Part shown: one piece after another, positions 61,135 through 64,000 of the stretch
Layout: each line of letters starts with the position of its first letter
Numbering within the stretch: position 1 is the stretch's first letter
Origin: Streptomyces sp. DG2A-72
GTDB lineage: Bacteria; Actinomycetota; Actinomycetes; Streptomycetales; Streptomycetaceae
DNA: 64,000 bases
Direction of reading: 5' to 3'
Assembly (NCBI RefSeq): GCF_030499575.1
Contig: NZ_JASTLC010000001.1
Location: 2,752,001-2,816,000 of the forward strand
The notes under the pieces: model-generated
Seen by the model: the letters and a program-made list of their open reading frames with translations, nothing else
Told to the model about the DNA's origin: nothing
Databases searched by the model: none
Translations under genes and position numbers: made by a program

Positions 61135-62310
61135 CTACAGCGCCCGCACCGCCCGTGCCACCCGCGTCCCCGCCCGCGCCCTCGGCCTGCTGTCCGCAGC
61201 CCGCCTCCGCGGATGCACCGCATTCGCCAGCAGCACCAGAAACGTGTCCGTCGCCGGATCCAGCACCAACGACGTCCCCGTGAACCCCGTATGCCCGGCC
61301 GCCCCCTCCCCCGCCAGCTCCCCCATGAACCACGGCTGATCCACCGCGATCCCCAGCCCGGGCGGCGTCAGCAGCAGCTCCACGAAGTCGGGACCGAGGA
61401 TGCGCGCGGGACCGTAGGAACCGCCGGCAAGCAGCGCCCGGCAGAACACGGCCAGATCCCGCCCCGTCGAGAAGAGACCCGCATGCCCGGCCACCCCACC
61501 CAGCGCCCAGGCGTTCTCGTCGTGGACGACCCCCCGCAGCATCCCCCGGTCCGCCTTGGCCCACGGCCGGCGCTGATCCTCCGTGGCCGCCGCATCGGGG
61601 CGGGGACCGTAACCCGTCGCCGTCATCCCCAGCGGACGTGTGATGCCGTCGTGGATCAGGACATCGAGCGCGCGGCCAGTGATGCGTTCCAGCACCTGCT
61701 GCAGCAACAACGGATTCAGATCGGAGTAGCAGTACGTACCGGGCCCCCCGACCGGCGCCTCCGCCCGCAGCAGCGCCAGCCGTTCAGCCGCGTCGGCGCA
61801 GTCGTACAGCGGGAGTTCGGGCCGCAGCCCGGAGGTGTGGGTCAGCAGCTGCCGCACGGTGATGCCGTGCGCGGCGGCGGCCGTGAAGTCGGGCAGATAC
61901 GCACCCACGCGCGCGTCGATACCGAGCGTCCCCCGCTCGATCTGCTGCACGGCGGCGACGGCCGTGAACAACTTGGTCAGGGAAGCGATGTCGAAAGGGG
62001 TGCCGGTCGTCATCGGAACCCGTTCGGACGACGGCAGCTCCACGCCCGCGTCGGCCTCCGCGTCGTAGCCCTCGTACCGTACGGCCCACCCCACCGCCTC
62101 CTCGACGGCGATGACCGGCCCGCGCCCGACGACCACGACGGCGCCCGCCGCCCAGGGGCGTTCGCCGGTGGTGAGGTCGCTCACCTCGCGGACGAGGCGG
62201 CGGAGCTCCCCGGGGTCGAGTCCGGCCCGTTCCGCTGTGCCGCTGCGCAGTCTCGGCGCGCTCAGCTCCCTGCTCCCTCCGAATCCGTACGCCTGTTCCA
62301 AGGACGGCAC
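61135..62310 (-). CDS. Serine hydrolase (class C beta-lactamase/DD-peptidase-like)
   Basis: 391 aa. SxxK is present as SLTK at residues 110-113, the second motif is YSD near residue 193 (where class C enzymes have YxN), and HTG lies in AAGHTGFTGTSL. It lacks an obvious signal peptide. The GTG start lies inside the 3' end of the MFS gene, so the two genes overlap by 49 bp and are probably coupled. The family ranges from esterases to peptidases; no specific substrate can be named. Confidence 0.85.
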   Translation of the reverse strand: MPSLEQAYGFGGSRELSAPRLRSGTAERAGLDPGELRRLVREVSDLTTGERPWAAGAVVVVGRGPVIAVEEAVGWAVRYEGYDAEADAGVELPSSERVPMTTGTPFDIASLTKLFTAVAAVQQIERGTLGIDARVGAYLPDFTAAAAHGITVRQLLTHTSGLRPELPLYDCADAAERLALLRAEAPVGGPGTYCYSDLNPLLLQQVLERITGRALDVLIHDGITRPLGMTATGYGPRPDAAATEDQRRPWAKADRGMLRGVVHDENAWALGGVAGHAGLFSTGRDLAVFCRALLAGGSYGPARILGPDFVELLLTPPGLGIAVDQPWFMGELAGEGAAGHTGFTGTSLVLDPATDTFLVLLANAVHPRRRAADSRPRARAGTRVARAVRAL

Positions 62311-63584
62311 ATTCCCACGAAGCAGGCCAGTGCCACCAGTGCCGCCGCCAGTTGGACGACGGCCATCGGGACGGCGGTGTCCTCTCCGGCGATACCGACC
62401 AGCGGGGAGGCGATCGCGCCGATGAGGAAGGAGGACGTGCCGAGCAGGGCGGAGGCGGAGCCGGCGGCGCGCCGGGTGCGCATGAGGGCGAGGGCCTGGG
62501 TGTTGGGCAGGGTGATGCCCATCGCGGACATCAGCACGAACAGCGCGGTGGCCACCGGCACCAGCCCCACCTCGCCGAACACGTCCAGGGACATCAGCAG
62601 CAGCGCGGTAGCGGCGGCGATGACGATCACCAGCCCGACGGCCAGCACCTTGTCGAGGTCGAACCGCCCGACCAGCGCCTTCCCGTTGATCTGACCGACG
62701 GCGATCAGCCCGACCGAGTTGATCCCGAACAGCACGCTGAACGTCTGCGGCGAGGCCCCGTAGATCTCCTGGATCACGAACGGCGAGGCGGATATGTAGG
62801 CGAAGAGGGAGGCGAAGGCGAAGCCGCCCGCGATCATGTAGCCGGAGAAGGCGCGGTTGGCGAGCAGCCGCCGCATCGAGCGCAGGGTCTCACCCACCCC
62901 GCCGTCGTGCCGTTCGTCGGGCGGCAGCGTCTCCGGCAGCTTCGCCCAGACGACGGCGGCCAGCGCCACCCCCACGACCGTGAGCACGACGAACACGCCC
63001 CGCCAGTCGGTCACCTGCAGGATCTGCCCGCCGATCAGCGGCGCCACGATCGGTGCGACCCCGGAGATCAGCATGAGGGTGGAGAGGAAGCGGGCCATGT
63101 CCATGCCGTCGTACAGATCCCGTACGACCGCCCGCGCGATCACGATCCCGGCCGCGCCCGCGAGCCCCTGCGCCAGCCGGAAGGCGACCAGCGCCTCGAC
63201 GGTGGGTGCCAGCGCGCACAGGGCGGTGGCGACGATGTAGACCGCGAGACCGATGAGCAGCGGACGCCGCCGCCCCCACTTGTCGCTCATCGGGCCGACG
63301 ACCAGCTGCCCGAGCGCCATGCCGGCCAGACAGGCGGTGAGCGTGAGCTGCACGGTCGCGGCGGGCGCGTGCAGGGACTCGGTGACCTGCGGCAGCGCCG
63401 GGAGGTACATGTCCATGGTCAGCGGCGGCACGGCGGTCATTCCGCCGAGGATGAGGGTGACGAGCATGCCGGTGCGGCGCACAGCGCCGGCGGCCGGTGC
63501 CGGCTTCGGTGCCGGTACGGCCGCCTGCGTCTCGTTCTGCGTCTCGTTCAATATGGAGGCCCTGGATGCCCCACGTTCGGGCAT
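62262..63584 (-). CDS. Bcr/CflA-family MFS multidrug exporter
   Basis: 440 aa, 12 membrane segments after a 35-residue tail. Signatures are TMDMYLPALPQVTESL at the first membrane segment, motif A GPMSDKWGRRRPLL and RAVVRDLYDGMDMARFLS, typical of Bcr/CflA. A GGGAGGG site precedes the ATG at 63584. It is the upstream partner of the serine hydrolase, divergent from the Gfo/Idh oxidoreductase. Confidence 0.9.
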   Translation of the reverse strand: MPERGASRASILNETQNETQAAVPAPKPAPAAGAVRRTGMLVTLILGGMTAVPPLTMDMYLPALPQVTESLHAPAATVQLTLTACLAGMALGQLVVGPMSDKWGRRRPLLIGLAVYIVATALCALAPTVEALVAFRLAQGLAGAAGIVIARAVVRDLYDGMDMARFLSTLMLISGVAPIVAPLIGGQILQVTDWRGVFVVLTVVGVALAAVVWAKLPETLPPDERHDGGVGETLRSMRRLLANRAFSGYMIAGGFAFASLFAYISASPFVIQEIYGASPQTFSVLFGINSVGLIAVGQINGKALVGRFDLDKVLAVGLVIVIAAATALLLMSLDVFGEVGLVPVATALFVLMSAMGITLPNTQALALMRTRRAAGSASALLGTSSFLIGAIASPLVGIAGEDTAVPMAVVQLAAALVALACFVGMCRPWNRRTDSEGAGS

Positions 63585-63669
63585 GCGCCCTCCCTCTCTC
63601 CGCGATACGGCCCCTATGCTCTCAGTTCGAACACAGTGGCTGGGGTCACATGAACGAGGGCGGGACGGG

Positions 63670-64000
63670 ATGACGGCGGAGAACGTGCGGTGGGGGATCC
63701 TGGCGACGGGCGGCATCGCGGCCGCGTTCACGGCGGATCTGGTGGATCTGCCCGACGCGGACGTGGTGGCGGTGGCCTCGCGCTCCGCGGACTCGGCGAA
63801 GGCGTTCGCGGAACGGTTCGGGATTCCCCGGGCGTACGGCGACTGGGGCTCCCTCGCGACCGACGAGGACATCGATGTCGTGTACGTCGCCACCCCGCAC
63901 GCGGCACACCGGGCAGCCGCCGGTCTGTGCCTGGAGGCCGGGCGCAACGTGCTGTGCGAGAAGGCGTTCACGCTGAACGTGCGCGAGGCCGAGGAACTGG
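63670..64000 (+). CDS. Gfo/Idh/MocA-family oxidoreductase (5' part only)
   Basis: 110 codons are in the window. The NAD(P)-binding Rossmann fold begins RWGILATGGIAAAFTADLVD, with the nucleotide-specific loop AVASRSADSAKAFAERFG and the catalytic-domain entry DVVYVATPHAAHRAA, followed by LCEKAFTLN (Lys of the conserved EKP-like motif; here the Pro is Ala). The ATG at 63670 is chosen because the Rossmann motif starts within ten residues. Substrate unknown; sugars or inositols are usual. Confidence 0.85.
   Translation, partial: MTAENVRWGILATGGIAAAFTADLVDLPDADVVAVASRSADSAKAFAERFGIPRAYGDWGSLATDEDIDVVYVATPHAAHRAAAGLCLEAGRNVLCEKAFTLNVREAEEL

Noticed and set aside
1..64000. tRNA, rRNA, CRISPR arrays or phage genes
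   Set aside because: No cloverleaf-like, ribosomal RNA, repeat-spacer or phage structural signals were seen by eye. A covariance-model search would be needed to exclude small RNAs.

Overview
The window is high-GC actinobacterial chromosome, almost certainly Streptomyces. Evidence: strong GC bias at third codon positions, frequent GTG starts, and family content. The backbone order malE-malR, glnE, nadE, glnA2, panB, map, efeOBU matches what I remember of the S. coelicolor SCO2231 to SCO2276 segment; that comparison is from memory, not a search. No tRNA, rRNA or CRISPR array was seen.

Layout. 1-9.1 kb: maltose-binding lipoprotein malE (cut by the left edge), its divergent LacI-type regulator malR, a PAP2 phosphatase, a decayed permease/amidohydrolase/TetR locus, glnE, a PPOX-fold flavoprotein and a VOC protein. 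9.1-22.9 kb: an accessory region between glnE and nadE. It holds a regulator/aldo-keto reductase pair, a 3'-end fragment of a glnA2-like gene, an IS5-type element with a disrupted transposase, an IS630-type element carrying a passenger gene, a truncated metallo-hydrolase, an HxlR/FAD-oxidoreductase/MaoC group, a second IS630 remnant with a different passenger, a Tn3-family transposase tail, an SDR/NADP-reductase/TetR group and relics of a small-protein/DUF7848 pair. 23-31 kb: nadE (frameshifted here), a secreted S53 peptidase, DUF305 and DUF3105 proteins, a 49-aa ORF, glnA2 and a large membrane protein. 31-44 kb: MFS exporters, an EEP-domain protein, TetR, panB, a DrrAB-like ABC exporter, a 1080-aa AfsR/SARP-type regulator and an M50-like protease. 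44-49.5 kb: F420:NADPH reductase, sialidase, MFS, map.

49.5-56.6 kb is an iron/heme region. Heme oxygenase has an iron box. A heme-type ABC importer follows but is decayed: its permease is in pieces and its ATPase lacks Walker B. The efeO-efeB-efeU system after it is intact and also has an iron box. 56.6-64 kb holds a Prim-Pol protein, a TetR regulator divergent from a DUF6243 gene, an S28-like secreted peptidase, Rsm22, a serine hydrolase, an MFS exporter and the start of a Gfo/Idh/MocA oxidoreductase.

The main themes are local regulation (divergent regulators with clear palindromes), iron control by a DmdR/IdeR-type repressor, and active gene decay next to mobile elements. I found no clear-cut new defence or biosynthetic system. 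The most interesting leads are the passenger-carrying IS630 elements, the duplicated glnA2 tail, the HxlR/FAD/MaoC group and the decayed heme importer beside an intact heme oxygenase.
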